The position numbers and the translations under genes are program-made. Shown in pieces: positions 19,342 to 28,282 of a stretch of DNA of 64,000 nt; within the stretch, counting starts at the first letter, position 1, and every line of letters starts with the position of its first letter. The stretch is from positions 77,486 through 141,485 of the forward strand of contig NZ_JBHSMT010000009.1 of the NCBI RefSeq assembly GCF_042654985.1, in the 5' to 3' direction. The DNA is from Paraherbaspirillum soli. GTDB taxonomy: Bacteria > Pseudomonadota > Gammaproteobacteria > Burkholderiales > Burkholderiaceae_D. The notes below the pieces were generated by a model. It saw only the letters and a program-made list of their open reading frames with translations. It made no database searches and had not been told where the DNA came from.

Positions 19342-19695
19342 TATTGTTTCCTCTCATTTTCTGGATGATTCAGCACAGCATTATCCGGCAACTTGGCCTG
19401 GCGCCATCTATGGATGATTTACTCGCTTAATCTCGATTTTCAACGCGAAATAAATCGGGGGGCGATTATTTGATCGTCTCCGGCTTCGCCTTGTGGAGCG
19501 GTACGGCGCAAGGGCTATCCTGCCAAGTGGCCTTTAAATTTCCATTGCAAAATAAATCACGCTTTGTAAAAATGTCAGACTGATAATTTTTTGGGGGTGG
19601 TGATGCGAAAAGATATTATGGTCGGCGATCCGCTCGATTCTGGTGTCGCGATGAACGGGGGAAGTCATACTATGCACAGCCATCACACTTGTATC
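19342..19695. other. Intergenic region with a degenerate copy of the invasin terminator
   Basis: 19433-19485 (TTTCAACGCGAAATAAATCGG ... GATTATTTGATCGTCTCCGG) repeats the sequence at about 18828-18871, including the terminator arms, with mismatches that weaken the left arm. The rest contains no gene I can support. It carries upstream signals for the DMT gene on one side and higBA on the other. Confidence 0.5.
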
Positions 19696-19712
19696 AGTCC
19701 CATTTTGGGACT
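19696..19712 (+). promoter_or_regulatory. Palindromic operator candidate for higBA
   Basis: AGTCCCATTTTGGGACT is an inverted repeat with 7-bp arms and a 3-base centre. It lies 12 bases before the ATG of higB. HigA antitoxins with an HTH domain repress their own operon, so this is a likely HigA operator. Confidence 0.55.
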
Positions 19713-19723
19713 AGCATAACGAC

Positions 19724-20026
19724 ATGAGAGTCATTGCGAAAAGGAACCTTGTTCTCTTTTGGAGCAAACATCCGTCCGCCGAGCAGCCACTAAAGGCGTG
19801 GTACGACGAAGCCATCAATACATCGTGGAATACGCCGCAAGACATCAAGAATCAGCACAGGAGCGCCAGTTTCGTGGGAAACAACCGGGTGGTGTTCAAC
19901 ATCAAGGGTAACGATTACCGGTTGATCGTAAGCGTTGCCTACCAATTCGGGTTGGTGTACATCAAGTTTATTGGTACGCATGCGGAGTACGACAAGGTCG
20001 ACGCAACTACGGTAGAAATGGAATAA
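19724..20026 (+). CDS. higB: HigB-type mRNA interferase toxin
   Basis: 100 residues of the HigB (RelE-superfamily) toxin type. The conserved stretch NRVVFNIKGNDYRLIVSVAY and the C-terminal YIKFIGTHAEYDKVDA match chromosomal HigB proteins (PF09907). This family cleaves mRNA on the ribosome. The toxin gene precedes its antitoxin, as is typical for hig operons. Only 3 bases separate the two reading frames. Confidence 0.92.
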   Translation: MRVIAKRNLVLFWSKHPSAEQPLKAWYDEAINTSWNTPQDIKNQHRSASFVGNNRVVFNIKGNDYRLIVSVAYQFGLVYIKFIGTHAEYDKVDATTVEME

Positions 20027-20029
20027 GAA

Positions 20030-20401
20030 ATGGACATCAAACCAATCCACACGGAAGCAGAATACGAAGACGCGCTACGCATGGCGTCCGCATTCTTCGA
20101 TCATCAACCAGAACCTGGAACACCGGATGGCGATCGCTTCGAGTTGTTGGCGATGGTCATCGAAGCCTACGAGGCAAAGCGCTACCCGGTAGCGTCGCCA
20201 GATCCAATCGAAGCAATCAAATTCCGCATGGAGCAAGCAGGGCTCACACCAAAAGATTTAGAGCCGATGATCGGTCGACTCAACCGCGTCTACGAGATAT
20301 TGAGCTACAAACGGCCGCTGACGCTGCCAATGATTCGCCGCCTGCACCATGGCCTTGGCATTCCGGCAGAAAGCCTGATAGCAGAACCAGCGCAAGCTTG
20401 A
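20030..20401 (+). CDS. higA: HigA-type antitoxin with HTH domain
   Basis: 123 residues. The N-terminal part (HTEAEYEDALRMASAFFDHQ) is the toxin-binding segment typical of HigA partners. The C-terminal half (DPIEAIKFRMEQAGLTPKDL ... RLHHGLGIPAESLI) is a Xre-type helix-turn-helix. It neutralises HigB and represses the operon, probably through the palindrome at 19696. The ATG directly follows the higB stop. Confidence 0.92.
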   Translation: MDIKPIHTEAEYEDALRMASAFFDHQPEPGTPDGDRFELLAMVIEAYEAKRYPVASPDPIEAIKFRMEQAGLTPKDLEPMIGRLNRVYEILSYKRPLTLPMIRRLHHGLGIPAESLIAEPAQA

Positions 20402-20470
20402 GGCCAGCCTGACCGAATTCAAAGATGAGAATTAGCCGCAAAAACCTCGATCAGGGAGTTTGCCGGCGCG

Positions 20471-21922
20471 TTACCTGGCCTCGCTCAGAGCCGCATTATC
20501 CGGCAACTCAGCCTGACTCCAGCCGCCGCCCAGCGCCTTGATCAGCAACACGCTGGCGGAAAAGCGCCGGCGTTGAATGTCGAGCGCGGTCCGCTCGGCG
20601 CTGAGCGCGGTGGCTTGCACCGTGGCGACGCTGGTGAAGCTGACCAGGCCGGCCCGGTACTGATTCAGTATCAGCGTTACTGCCAGCCGCGCCGATTGCA
20701 CGGTTTCATCCTGCACCTGGGCTTCCTGTTCCAGGATCCGCAGCGCCGCCAGATTGTCCTCGACTTCCTGGAAGCCGGTCAGCACGGTTTGTTTGTAGGC
20801 GGCGACGCTGGCGTCAAAGCCGGCCAGCGCCTGCTCGCTCTGGGCGTGGCGCAAGCCGCCGTCGAACAGGGTCGCGGCCAGGGCCGGACCGAGCGACCAG
20901 AAGCGGTTCGGCAGCGTCAATAAATGGGCAAAGCTGCTGCCCTGGAAGCCGCCCGCAGCCGACAGCGTTAACGCCGGGAAGTAGGCCGCCTTGGCGACCC
21001 CGATCTGGGCATTGGCGGCGGCGGCGCGCCGTTCCGCGGCGCTGATGTCCGGCCGTCGCTCCAGCAGCGCCGACGGAATCCCGACCGGAATCGTCGGCAA
21101 TACGGCGACCAGCGGCGCCGGCGTGATCGAAAAGTCGGATGCCGCTTGCCCGGTCAGCAACGCAATCGCGTGCTCCAGCTGGGACCGCAGCACGCCGTTG
21201 TCCAGCGCTTGCGCCTGGGCCGATTTCAACTGGGTTTGCGCCTGGATCACGTCGGCTTTGGATACCACGCCGACCGCATATTGGTTTTGGGTCAGCTGAT
21301 ACGATTTTTGATAAGCCGCGACCGTGTCTTCCAACAAGGTTTGCTGGGCGTCGATGACCCGCAGTTGCAAATAATCTTCCGCCAGACTGGACTGGGCGCT
21401 GAGCCGGGTCGCCTGCAAATCGCTGGCGCTGGCTTGCGCGCTGGCCCGGCTGGCTTCCACCGTGCGGCTGATGCGGCCCCACAGGTCCGGCTCCCAGCCG
21501 GCATTCAGGCCGACCGAGTCGGTGGTGGCAATCCTGCTGCCGACGCGGCTGCTGGCGCTGCCGGCACGGGTGCTGGAGGCGCTGGCCGAGACGGTCGGGA
21601 AGTAGGACGAGCGGGCCGACTGCACCAGCGCCCTGGCCTGGCGGAACTGGGCCTCTGCCTGCGCCAGATTCTGGTTCGAGATATTGACCTGCTCGACCAG
21701 CGCGTTCAGTTGCGGGTCCTGGTAGGCTTCCCACCATTTGCCGTGCAATTCCTGATCCTGCGGGGTGGCGGTCTTCCAGTCTTTCATTTCCTTGAAGGCG
21801 GCCGGCGCTTCGGTCGTCGGCCGTACGTAGTCAGGCCCCAGCGCGCAGGCGCTCAACAGCAGCGATGAGATGGCGAGCGCCAAGCAGGTTTTTGGCATGT
21901 GTTTCATTTGAAATCCGTTCAT
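20471..21922 (-). CDS. RND efflux outer-membrane factor lipoprotein (NodT/OprM family)
   Basis: 483 residues. It has a lipoprotein signal (LALAISSLLLSACALGPDY, with lipobox LSAC), then two outer-membrane-efflux-protein repeats with the QARALVQSARSSYFP and RRPDISAAERR motifs of the NodT family. It forms a trimeric TolC-like channel for the RND pump encoded just upstream. I chose the ATG at 21922 because GGGAGC lies ahead of it; 21907 is the alternative. It is the last gene of the four-gene mdtA-mdtB-mdtC-channel operon, 4 bases after the MdtC-like stop. Confidence 0.92.
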   Translation of the reverse strand: MNGFQMKHMPKTCLALAISSLLLSACALGPDYVRPTTEAPAAFKEMKDWKTATPQDQELHGKWWEAYQDPQLNALVEQVNISNQNLAQAEAQFRQARALVQSARSSYFPTVSASASSTRAGSASSRVGSRIATTDSVGLNAGWEPDLWGRISRTVEASRASAQASASDLQATRLSAQSSLAEDYLQLRVIDAQQTLLEDTVAAYQKSYQLTQNQYAVGVVSKADVIQAQTQLKSAQAQALDNGVLRSQLEHAIALLTGQAASDFSITPAPLVAVLPTIPVGIPSALLERRPDISAAERRAAAANAQIGVAKAAYFPALTLSAAGGFQGSSFAHLLTLPNRFWSLGPALAATLFDGGLRHAQSEQALAGFDASVAAYKQTVLTGFQEVEDNLAALRILEQEAQVQDETVQSARLAVTLILNQYRAGLVSFTSVATVQATALSAERTALDIQRRRFSASVLLIKALGGGWSQAELPDNAALSEAR

Positions 21923-21926
21923 TTGT

Positions 21927-24900
21927 TTAAGCTCCCGCGCCGCTTGCTTCCGGCAAGTGACCAGCACGTCGCTGCCACTTGGCCTTGCTCCACATGCGGA
22001 ACCGATCCATGTACAGATACACGACAGGCGTCGTATACAAGGTCAGCAACTGGCTCATGATCAGGCCGCCGACGATCGAAATGCCAAGCGGATGGCGCAG
22101 CTCGGCGCCGTCGCCGCGGCCGATCGCCAGCGGGATCGCGCCCAGCAGCGCGCACATGGTGGTCATCATGATCGGCCGGAAGCGCAGGCGGCAGGCTTCG
22201 AAGATCGCATCGCGCGGCGCCAGTCCGTGCTGGCGTTCGGCATCCAGCGCGAAGTCGATCATCATGATCGCGTTCTTCTTGACGATGCCGATCAGCAGGA
22301 TCACGCCGATCAATGCGATCAGGCTGAAATCGGTGCCGGTCGCCAGCAGCGCCAGCAGCGCGCCGACCCCGGCCGACGGCAGGGTCGAGATGATGGTGAT
22401 CGGGTGGACATAGCTTTCATACAGGATGCCGAGCACGATATACACCGCCAGCAGCGCCGTCAGGATCAGCACCGGCTGGCTGCTCAGCGAAGATTGAAAA
22501 ACATTGGCGGTGCCGGCGAAGCTGCCGTGCACCGAAGTCGGCACGCCGAGCCGCGACAAGGCATCGTTGATGGCGTTGGTGGCTTCGGACAGCGAGACCC
22601 CGGGCGGCAGGTTGAACGAGATGGTGGAGGCAATGAACTGGCTCTGATGATTGACCGACAGCGCGGTGTTGGTCGGCGCAAATTTGGCAAAGGCCGCCAG
22701 CGGCACTTGCTGCTCGGACTTGGTCGACAGGGTCAGCGCCAGCGACGAATTGGCGTTCAGCTTGCCGCCCGCGGTCAAGGCCGGCGGCGTGCCCAGCGCC
22801 GAGGTGGTAGGCGACAGATTGGCATTGCTGGGGGCCAGGCTGACGTAGGTGTTGTTCAGGATTTCCGGGCTTTGCCAATATTCCGGCGCCGCTTCCATCA
22901 CCACGTGGTACTGGTTCATGCCGCTGTAAATGGTCGATACCTGGCGTTGGCCGAACAGGTCGTTCAGCGTCGAGTCGATCAATTGCGGCGTGACGCCGCT
23001 GCGTATCGCCGATTCGCGGTCTATGGTCAGCGTGGTTTGCAAGCCCTTGTCCTGCTGGTCGGTATTGACGTCGGCCAGCTGCGGCAGGTTGCTGAGGGCG
23101 AGCCGGATTTTCGGTTCCCAGGTGCGCAGTTCGTTGAGGTCGTCGGACTGCAGGGTGTATTGATACTGGGCGTTGCTGGAGCGGCCGCCGACCCGGATAT
23201 CCTGCACCGGTTGCAGGAACAGGCTGGCGCCGGCGACATTGCCGAGCTTGCCGCGCAGCCGTGCGATCACCTGGTCCGCAGTCAGCTTGCGTTGCGACAG
23301 CGGTTTGAGCGAGATAAACATCGAGCCGCCGTTGCGCTGGCCGCCGCCGGTGAATGCCACGACCGTATCGACGTCCGGGTCCTGGCGCACGATCTCGACA
23401 AATCTGTTCAGCTTCTGCTGCATGGACTGGAAGGAACTGGCCTGGTCGCCCTGGATGCCGCCGACGATGCGGCCGGTATCCTGTTGCGGGAAAAAGCCCT
23501 TCGGAATGATCGTGTACAGATAAATATTGAGCGCAATGGTCGCCAGCAGCACCACGATCATCAGCGGCGAGAAGCGCAAAGCCCAGGCCAGGGTCCGCTC
23601 GTAACCGTGCAGCATGGCATTGAAGGCGCGCTCGGTGGCATTGAACAGCGCTCCCTGCTTGCGCTGCGGATCGTGTTTCAGCAAGCGCGCGCACATCATC
23701 GGCGTGGTGGTCAGCGACACCACCAGCGACACCAGGATCGCGACCGACAAGGTGACGGCGAACTCGCGGAACAGGCGGCCGACGATGCCGCCCATCAGCA
23801 GGATAGGGATGAACACCGCAATCAGCGACAAGCTCATCGACAACACGGTAAAGCCGACTTCGCGCGCGCCTTGCAATGCGGCGTCGAACGGTTTCAGGCC
23901 CTTTTCAATATGACGGGACACGTTTTCCAGGACCACGATGGCGTCGTCGACCACGAAGCCGGTGGCGATCGTCAGCGCCATCAACGAAAGATTGTCGAGA
24001 CTGAAGCCAAACAGGTACATCACGCCGAAGGTGCCGATCAGCGAGGTCGGCACCGCGACGCTGGGGATCAGCGCCGCGCGGCCGTTGCGCAGGAACAGAA
24101 ACACCACCATGATCACCAGCCCGATCGACAGCAGCAAGGTATGTTCGGTGTCGCGCAGCGAGGCGCGGATGGTCGGCGTGCGGTCCAGCGCGACATTCAG
24201 GTTGATGGCCGCGGGGATAGATGCCCGCAACTGCGGCAGCAGCGCGCGCACTGAATCGACCGTTTCGATGATGTTGGCGCCCGGCTGCCGGTTCAGGATC
24301 ACCAGCACCGACGGCTTGCCGTTGGCCGAGCCGGCATTGCGCAGATCGGCTACCGAATCGACCACCGTGGCGACGTCGCTGACTCTCACCGGCGCGCCGT
24401 TGCGATAGGAGACGATCAGCGGCAGGTATTCGGCCGCGGTCTGGGCCTGGTCGTTGGCGTAAATTTGCCAATTCTTGTCGCCGTCTTCCAGCACGCCCTT
24501 GGGCCGGTTGGCGTTGGTGGCGGCAATCGCGGTGCGCACGTCGGCGCTGCTGATACCGTATTTATTGAGCGCGGCCGGGTTCAGCTCGACCCGCACCGCC
24601 GGCTGCGAGCTGCCGCCGACATTGACCTGGCCGACGCCTTTTACCTGCGACAGTTTTTGCGCCAGGATGCTGTCGGCGGCATCGTACATCTGGCCTTGGG
24701 TCATGCTGTCCGAGGTCAGCGACAGGATCATGATGGGCGCATCGGCCGGATTCACCTTGCGGTATTTGGGATTGCTAGGCATGCCGGTTGGCAGCAGGTT
24801 GCGCGCCGCATTCAGCGCCGCCTGCACGTCGCGCGCGGCACCGTCGATATCGCGGCTCAAATCGAATTGCAAGGTGATGCGGCTTGAGTTGAGCGAGCTG

Positions 24901-25148
24901 GACGAGGTCATCTCGGTGATGCCGGCGATCGAACCGAGCGCCCGCTCCAGCGGTGTGGCGACCGTCGCCGCCATGGTTTCCGGGCTGGCGCCGGGCAGCG
25001 AGGCTTGCACCGAAATGGTCGGGAAATCGACCTGCGGCAGAGGCGATACCGGCAGCAGGGTGAATGCCACCATGCCGGCCAGCACCACGCCGATGGTCAG
25101 CAGGGTGGTGGCGATCGGGCGTTCGATAAAGGGGCGTGAAATATTCAT
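21927..25148 (-). CDS. mdtC: RND multidrug efflux permease, MdtC-like
   Basis: 1073 residues with the 12-helix RND architecture: TM1, a large periplasmic porter/docking loop, TM2-6, a second loop, TM7-12. Markers are FIERPIATTLLTIGVVLAGM at the start, GFVVDDAIVVLENVSRHIEKG with the paired Asp proton-relay residues of TM4, and FFPQQDTGRI at the second loop. MdtB and MdtC form a heterotrimer. This gene, placed after the MdtB-like gene and more similar to MdtC in the start IERPIATTLL, is taken as mdtC. It starts 7 bases after the MdtB-like stop. Confidence 0.93.
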   Translation of the reverse strand: MNISRPFIERPIATTLLTIGVVLAGMVAFTLLPVSPLPQVDFPTISVQASLPGASPETMAATVATPLERALGSIAGITEMTSSSSLNSSRITLQFDLSRDIDGAARDVQAALNAARNLLPTGMPSNPKYRKVNPADAPIMILSLTSDSMTQGQMYDAADSILAQKLSQVKGVGQVNVGGSSQPAVRVELNPAALNKYGISSADVRTAIAATNANRPKGVLEDGDKNWQIYANDQAQTAAEYLPLIVSYRNGAPVRVSDVATVVDSVADLRNAGSANGKPSVLVILNRQPGANIIETVDSVRALLPQLRASIPAAINLNVALDRTPTIRASLRDTEHTLLLSIGLVIMVVFLFLRNGRAALIPSVAVPTSLIGTFGVMYLFGFSLDNLSLMALTIATGFVVDDAIVVLENVSRHIEKGLKPFDAALQGAREVGFTVLSMSLSLIAVFIPILLMGGIVGRLFREFAVTLSVAILVSLVVSLTTTPMMCARLLKHDPQRKQGALFNATERAFNAMLHGYERTLAWALRFSPLMIVVLLATIALNIYLYTIIPKGFFPQQDTGRIVGGIQGDQASSFQSMQQKLNRFVEIVRQDPDVDTVVAFTGGGQRNGGSMFISLKPLSQRKLTADQVIARLRGKLGNVAGASLFLQPVQDIRVGGRSSNAQYQYTLQSDDLNELRTWEPKIRLALSNLPQLADVNTDQQDKGLQTTLTIDRESAIRSGVTPQLIDSTLNDLFGQRQVSTIYSGMNQYHVVMEAAPEYWQSPEILNNTYVSLAPSNANLSPTTSALGTPPALTAGGKLNANSSLALTLSTKSEQQVPLAAFAKFAPTNTALSVNHQSQFIASTISFNLPPGVSLSEATNAINDALSRLGVPTSVHGSFAGTANVFQSSLSSQPVLILTALLAVYIVLGILYESYVHPITIISTLPSAGVGALLALLATGTDFSLIALIGVILLIGIVKKNAIMMIDFALDAERQHGLAPRDAIFEACRLRFRPIMMTTMCALLGAIPLAIGRGDGAELRHPLGISIVGGLIMSQLLTLYTTPVVYLYMDRFRMWSKAKWQRRAGHLPEASGAGA

Positions 25149-25155
25149 CGGGCGA

Positions 25156-28100
25156 TCACGGCTGGAGCGGCTCGGTGCCTGCGCCGTCTTCCTGCGGCGT
25201 GCCGAAGCGCGCTTTCAGGCGGCGCGCGAGGCGGTCGAAGCCGAGATAAATCACCGGCGTGGTGAACAAGGTCAGCACCTGCGACACCAGCAAGCCGCCG
25301 ACCATCGTGATCCCCAGCGGCTGCCGCAGTTCGGAGCCGACGCCGCTGCCCAGCATCAAGGGCAGCGCGCCCAGCAGGGCCGCCATGGTGGTCATCAGGA
25401 TAGGCCGGAAGCGCAGCAGGCAGGCTTGAAAAATCGCGTCGCGCGGGGATTTGCCTTCGTTGCGTTCGGCGTCCAGCGCAAAGTCGATCATCATGATCGC
25501 GTTTTTCTTGACGATACCGATCAGCAGGATGATGCCGATGATGCCGATAATCCCCAGGTCGCTGCCGGCGATCATCAGCGACAGCAACGCGCCGACCCCG
25601 GCCGACGGCAAGGTCGACAGGATCGTGATCGGGTGGATATAGCTTTCGTACAGCACCCCCAGCACGATGTACATGGTGACGATGGCCGCCAGGATCAGCA
25701 TCAGGGTATTGCTCAGCGACGCCTGGAACGCCAGCGCCGCACCCTGGAAGCTGGTCTGGATACTGGCCGGCAGGCCGATCGCCTGTTCGGCGGCGCGGAT
25801 CGCATCTACTGCATCGCCCAGCGCGACGCCGGGCGCCAGATTGAATGAAATGGTGGTGGCCGGGAACTGGCCGATATGGTTGACCACCAGCGGTGCGGTC
25901 CGTTCTTCAATGGTGGCGATGCTAGACAGCGGGATCTGGGTACCGTTGGCCGCTACCAGGAAAATACTGTCGAGTGCGGCCGGGCCTTTCTGGAACTCCG
26001 GCTTGACTTCCATCACCACCCGATACTGGTTGGACTGGGTGTAGATGGTCGAGATCAGGCGCTGGCCGAAGGCGTTGTACAAGGCATTGTCGATCGCAGC
26101 GGTGGTGATGCCGAGCCGCGAGGCGGCGTCGCGGTCGATCGCGATATAGGCTTGCAACCCCAAATCCTGCTGATTGCTGGCGACATCGGCCAGTTGCGGC
26201 AGCTGTTGCAGGCGTTCGACCAGCTTCGGCACCCACTTGCTCAATTCGCTGCCACTGGCATCCTCGACGCTGAATTGATACTGGGTACGGCTGACGCTAT
26301 CCTCGATGGTCAGGTCTTGCACCGGCTGCATGTAGAGCGTGATGCCGCCGACTTCGCGGTTGAGCTCCGGCTGCAAGCGGCGGATCACCTCGCTGGCGCT
26401 GATGCGGGTGTCGTGCGGCTTCAGGTTGATCAGCATGCGGCCGCTGTTGAGGGTGGCATTGGTGCCGTCGACGCCGATGAACGAAGTCAGGCTTTCGACC
26501 GCCGGGTCCTTCAGCACCACCGCCGCCAGCTCTTGCTGGCGTTGTGCCATGGCGCCGAACGAGACCGATTGGCTGGCTTCCGAAATGCCCTGGATGACGC
26601 CGGTATCCTGCACCGGGAAAAATCCCTTCGGCACAAATATATACAGCACCACGGTCAGCACCAGGGTGCCGATGGCGACCAGCAAGGTCGCGAACTGACG
26701 CTCCAGCACCCAATCCAGCGCCACGCCGTAGCGGGCGATGATGCGCTCGAACACTTCGCCGCCCTTGCGGTAGAACCAGCCCTGCTCGTCTTCCGGGATG
26801 TGATGCAGCAGCTTGGCGCACATCATCGGCGTCAAGGTCAGCGAGATCACGGCCGAGATCAGGATCGCCACCGCCAGGGTGATCGCGAATTCGCGGAACA
26901 GGCGGCCGACCACGTCGCCCATGAACAGCAGCGGGATCAAGACCGCGATCAGAGAAAAAGTCAGCGAAATAATCGTGAAGCCGATTTGCTCCGCGCCTTT
27001 CAGCGCCGCCTGCAGCGGCTGCATGCCTTCCTCGATATAGCGCGAAATGTTTTCGATCATCACGATCGCATCGTCGACCACGAAGCCGGTGGCGATGGTG
27101 AGCGCCATCAGGGTCAGGTTATTGATCGAGAAACCGGTCAGATACATGATGCCGAAGGTGCCGACCAGCGACAGCGGCACCGCGATGCCGGGGATGATGG
27201 TGGCCGGTACATTGCGCAGGAAAATAAAGATCACCATCACCACCAGTGCCACCGCCAGCAGCAATTCAAATTCGACATCCGCCACCGACGCGCGGATGGT
27301 GGTGGTGCGGTCGGTCAGGATCTGCACGTCGATCGCGCCCGGCAAGGTCTCCTGCAGCTTGGGCAGGATTTTTTTGATGTTGTCGACCACCCCGATCACG
27401 TTGGCTCCCGGTTGCCGCTGGATGTTCAGGATCACCGCCGGCGACTGGTTGGCCCAAGCCGCCAGCCGGATGTTTTCGGCATCGTCGACCACGTCGGCGA
27501 CATCGGCGATGCGGATCGGCGCGCCACTCTTGTAGGCGATGATCAGGTTGCGGTATTCGTCGGCCGATTTCAGCTGATCGTTGGCGTCGATGGTCGATGC
27601 GCGCGACGGCCCGTCGAAACTGCCCTTGGCCTGATTGACGTTGGCGTTGCCGATGGCGGTGCGGATGTCATCCAGGTTAAGTCCCAGCGATGCCACCGCG
27701 CGCGGATTGATTTGCAGCCGGACCGCAGGCCGCTGGCCGCCGGACAGGCTGACCAGACCGACGCCAGGCACCTGCGAGATTTTTTGCGCCAGCCGGGTAT
27801 CGATCAGGTCCTGCACCTTCGGCAGCGGCAGCGTTTTGGAGGTGATCGCCAGCGACAGGATAGGGGTGTCGGCCGGATTGACCTTGTTGTAGATCGGCGG
27901 CGTCGGCAGGTCGGACGGCAGCAGGTTGCCGCCGGCGTTGATCGCTGCCTGCACTTCCTGCTCGGCGATATCCAGGCTCAGATCCAGGCTGAATTGCAAG
28001 GTGATGACCGAGGCGCCGCCGGAACTGGTGGACGACATCTGGTTCAGGCCCGGCATCTGGCCGAACTGGCGCTCCAGCGGCGCGGTGACCGAGGACGTCA

Positions 28101-28275
28101 TCACGTCCGGGCTTGCGCCCGGATACAGCGTGACCACCTGGATGGTCGGATAGTCGACCTCCGGCAAGGCCGACAGCGGCAATTGTTTATAGGCGACGAT
28201 GCCGGCCAGCAAAATGGCCAGCATCAGCAACGAGGTGGCGACCGGCCGGAGAATGAACTGACGTGAGGGATTCAT
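25156..28275 (-). CDS. mdtB: RND multidrug efflux permease, MdtB-like
   Basis: 1039 residues from the ATG at 28275 (MNPSRQFILRPVATSLLMLA). The open frame upstream to 28389 overlaps mdtA and is not needed. It has the same RND layout as its partner, with TM4 GFVVDDAIVMIENISRYIEEG and FFPVQDTGVI. The start FILRPVATSLL matches MdtB. Two permease genes side by side are the hallmark of the MdtABC pump, in which MdtB is the main proton conductor and MdtC the main drug-binding subunit. E. coli MdtABC exports bile salts, novobiocin and other amphiphiles; the substrates here are unknown. Confidence 0.93.
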   Translation of the reverse strand: MNPSRQFILRPVATSLLMLAILLAGIVAYKQLPLSALPEVDYPTIQVVTLYPGASPDVMTSSVTAPLERQFGQMPGLNQMSSTSSGGASVITLQFSLDLSLDIAEQEVQAAINAGGNLLPSDLPTPPIYNKVNPADTPILSLAITSKTLPLPKVQDLIDTRLAQKISQVPGVGLVSLSGGQRPAVRLQINPRAVASLGLNLDDIRTAIGNANVNQAKGSFDGPSRASTIDANDQLKSADEYRNLIIAYKSGAPIRIADVADVVDDAENIRLAAWANQSPAVILNIQRQPGANVIGVVDNIKKILPKLQETLPGAIDVQILTDRTTTIRASVADVEFELLLAVALVVMVIFIFLRNVPATIIPGIAVPLSLVGTFGIMYLTGFSINNLTLMALTIATGFVVDDAIVMIENISRYIEEGMQPLQAALKGAEQIGFTIISLTFSLIAVLIPLLFMGDVVGRLFREFAITLAVAILISAVISLTLTPMMCAKLLHHIPEDEQGWFYRKGGEVFERIIARYGVALDWVLERQFATLLVAIGTLVLTVVLYIFVPKGFFPVQDTGVIQGISEASQSVSFGAMAQRQQELAAVVLKDPAVESLTSFIGVDGTNATLNSGRMLINLKPHDTRISASEVIRRLQPELNREVGGITLYMQPVQDLTIEDSVSRTQYQFSVEDASGSELSKWVPKLVERLQQLPQLADVASNQQDLGLQAYIAIDRDAASRLGITTAAIDNALYNAFGQRLISTIYTQSNQYRVVMEVKPEFQKGPAALDSIFLVAANGTQIPLSSIATIEERTAPLVVNHIGQFPATTISFNLAPGVALGDAVDAIRAAEQAIGLPASIQTSFQGAALAFQASLSNTLMLILAAIVTMYIVLGVLYESYIHPITILSTLPSAGVGALLSLMIAGSDLGIIGIIGIILLIGIVKKNAIMMIDFALDAERNEGKSPRDAIFQACLLRFRPILMTTMAALLGALPLMLGSGVGSELRQPLGITMVGGLLVSQVLTLFTTPVIYLGFDRLARRLKARFGTPQEDGAGTEPLQP

Positions 28276-28282
28276 GGGCGTG

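Noticed and set aside
21957..28266. Very long plus-strand frames (about 765 and 796 codons) opposite the RND pump genes
   Set aside because: Arg/Gln/His-rich antisense shadows of mdtB and mdtC in a GC-rich genome; the minus-strand proteins are full-length and conserved.
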